This document shows, in pieces, positions 63,579 to 64,000 of a stretch of DNA of 64,000 nucleotides. Numbering within the stretch: position 1 is the stretch's first letter; every line of letters begins with the position of its first letter. The position numbers were made by a program, and so were the translations under genes. Origin of the DNA: Manihot esculenta (lineage: Eukaryota; Streptophyta; Magnoliopsida; Malpighiales; Euphorbiaceae); assembly GCF_001659605.2 (NCBI RefSeq), contig NC_035176.2, positions 21,329,890 through 21,393,889 on the forward strand. Reading direction: 5' to 3'. The notes beneath the pieces are model-generated. The model saw nothing but the letters and a program-made list of their open reading frames with translations. It was not told where the DNA came from and did no database searches.

Positions 63579-64000
63579 AATGGAAAGAAAACAAACAACC
63601 CATAGACTCCCTTATCTTAGATGTCAGTCTAGTAGGCAAGCTAAGGCTCCCAGATCCCCCTCACCAGACCCTCCTGCCTCTCCACCCTTTGAGTTCCCCA
63701 TAGTTAGAGAGGAGGATCCAGCCTTTTAGCCTTTTTCTCTCAAGTTTGTTCACCCTGGGAGAACAGTTCAGGCTAACAGTGTTCAGCTTTTTCGTTCTCA
63801 TGGATTCCTATAGCCCTTTATTGTCCAGGGTTGGGAGCATCTTCTGATCATTCCCTCAGACACTCACCTTAGGATTCTTAGGGAGTTTTATGCAAACCTA
63901 CACACTTTCACACGTCACTCTCCCCCCCACCTGGTCAGTTTTATTAATGGTCAGCAAGTTTATAAAAATTCAAGCAGGAGGAACATTAATCCTTTGATAG
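63579..64000 (+). pseudogene. Broken frame resembling the plant transposon-protein domain (FYANL motif)
   Basis: The ATG at 63579 opens MERKQTTHRLPYLRCQSSRQ, then a Pro/Ser-rich stretch (PRSPSPDPPASPPFEFP). TAG stops lie at 63727-63729 and near 63811, but the same frame continues FIVQGWEHLLIIPSD, ILREFYANLHTFTRH and FINGQQVYKNSSRRNINPL to the window end. From memory, G-WE-LL followed by REFYANL is typical of a plant domain carried by retroelements. It could be the extra frame downstream of RNase H in a SIRE-like copia, or the start of another element. The 3' end is outside the window. Confidence 0.5.

Overview
This window is plant nuclear repeat DNA, and I found no host gene in it. It is a nest of LTR retrotransposons, as is typical of heterochromatin in a eudicot. 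I cannot fix the species from sequence alone; a Euphorbiaceae genome (cassava or rubber type) is only a weak guess from memory. Almost every base can be assigned to four element types: (1) Ty3/gypsy chromoviruses of Tekay/Del type (LTR 2.2-2.6 kb, TGTAATACCC...GTTACA ends, initiator tRNA-Met primer site TGGTATCAGAGC, gag-PR-RT-RH-IN-chromodomain); (2) a Ty3/gypsy Athila-type element (LTR 1664 bp, tRNA-Asp primer site); (3) a non-autonomous Athila derivative (LTR 1728 bp); (4) a Ty1/copia element resembling SIRE/Maximus.

Names used below. Left cluster: a Tekay element X on the minus strand (11288-13853) holds a nearly complete Tekay element T1 (+, 964-11287). T1 itself holds a solo LTR S1 (4338-6607) in its RT region and an LTR fragment L1 (1-963) in its 5' LTR. 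Next come a minus-strand Tekay fragment Y (14027-14666) and a palindrome of LTR ends (14667-14773).

Right cluster: the copia RT-RNase H frame is cut into three pieces (14774-14984, 19713-20333, 61750-62761). The first cut is T2 (Tekay, +, 14985-19707). The second is a 41-kb insertion, the Athila element A (+, 20334-61744). The 5' LTR of A is split by Tekay element M1 (-, 20556-53424). The 3' LTR of M1 is split by A' (21862-37695), a tandem LTR-internal-LTR-internal-LTR form of the non-autonomous Athila, and A' holds T3 (Tekay, +, 25418-30906). The 5' LTR of M1 is split by M2 (Tekay, -, 43020-52730). Seven insertions have perfect 5-bp target-site duplications: S1 ACCTG, T2 AAGGA, A AAAGG, M1 TCAAC, A' TCGGG, T3 TTCTT, M2 CATAC. 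These give an order of events five levels deep: copia, A, M1, A', T3.

The most unusual signal is a 13-bp odd-length palindrome, TTCGGC-N-GCCGAA, present in many copies. It sits in clusters in the LTRs of all Tekay elements, in Athila LTRs, inside Athila coding sequence in two different reading frames, and downstream of the copia RNase H. Unrelated retroelement lineages therefore share one GC-rich DNA module, often just upstream of a TATA box. No element here is a fully intact autonomous element. T1 comes closest (one nonsense codon plus the S1 insertion). M2 has an intact domain order but several stops, a frameshift and a changed integrase residue. The last 1.2 kb holds the copia 3' flank and a broken reading frame that resembles the plant transposon-protein domain with the FYANL motif.
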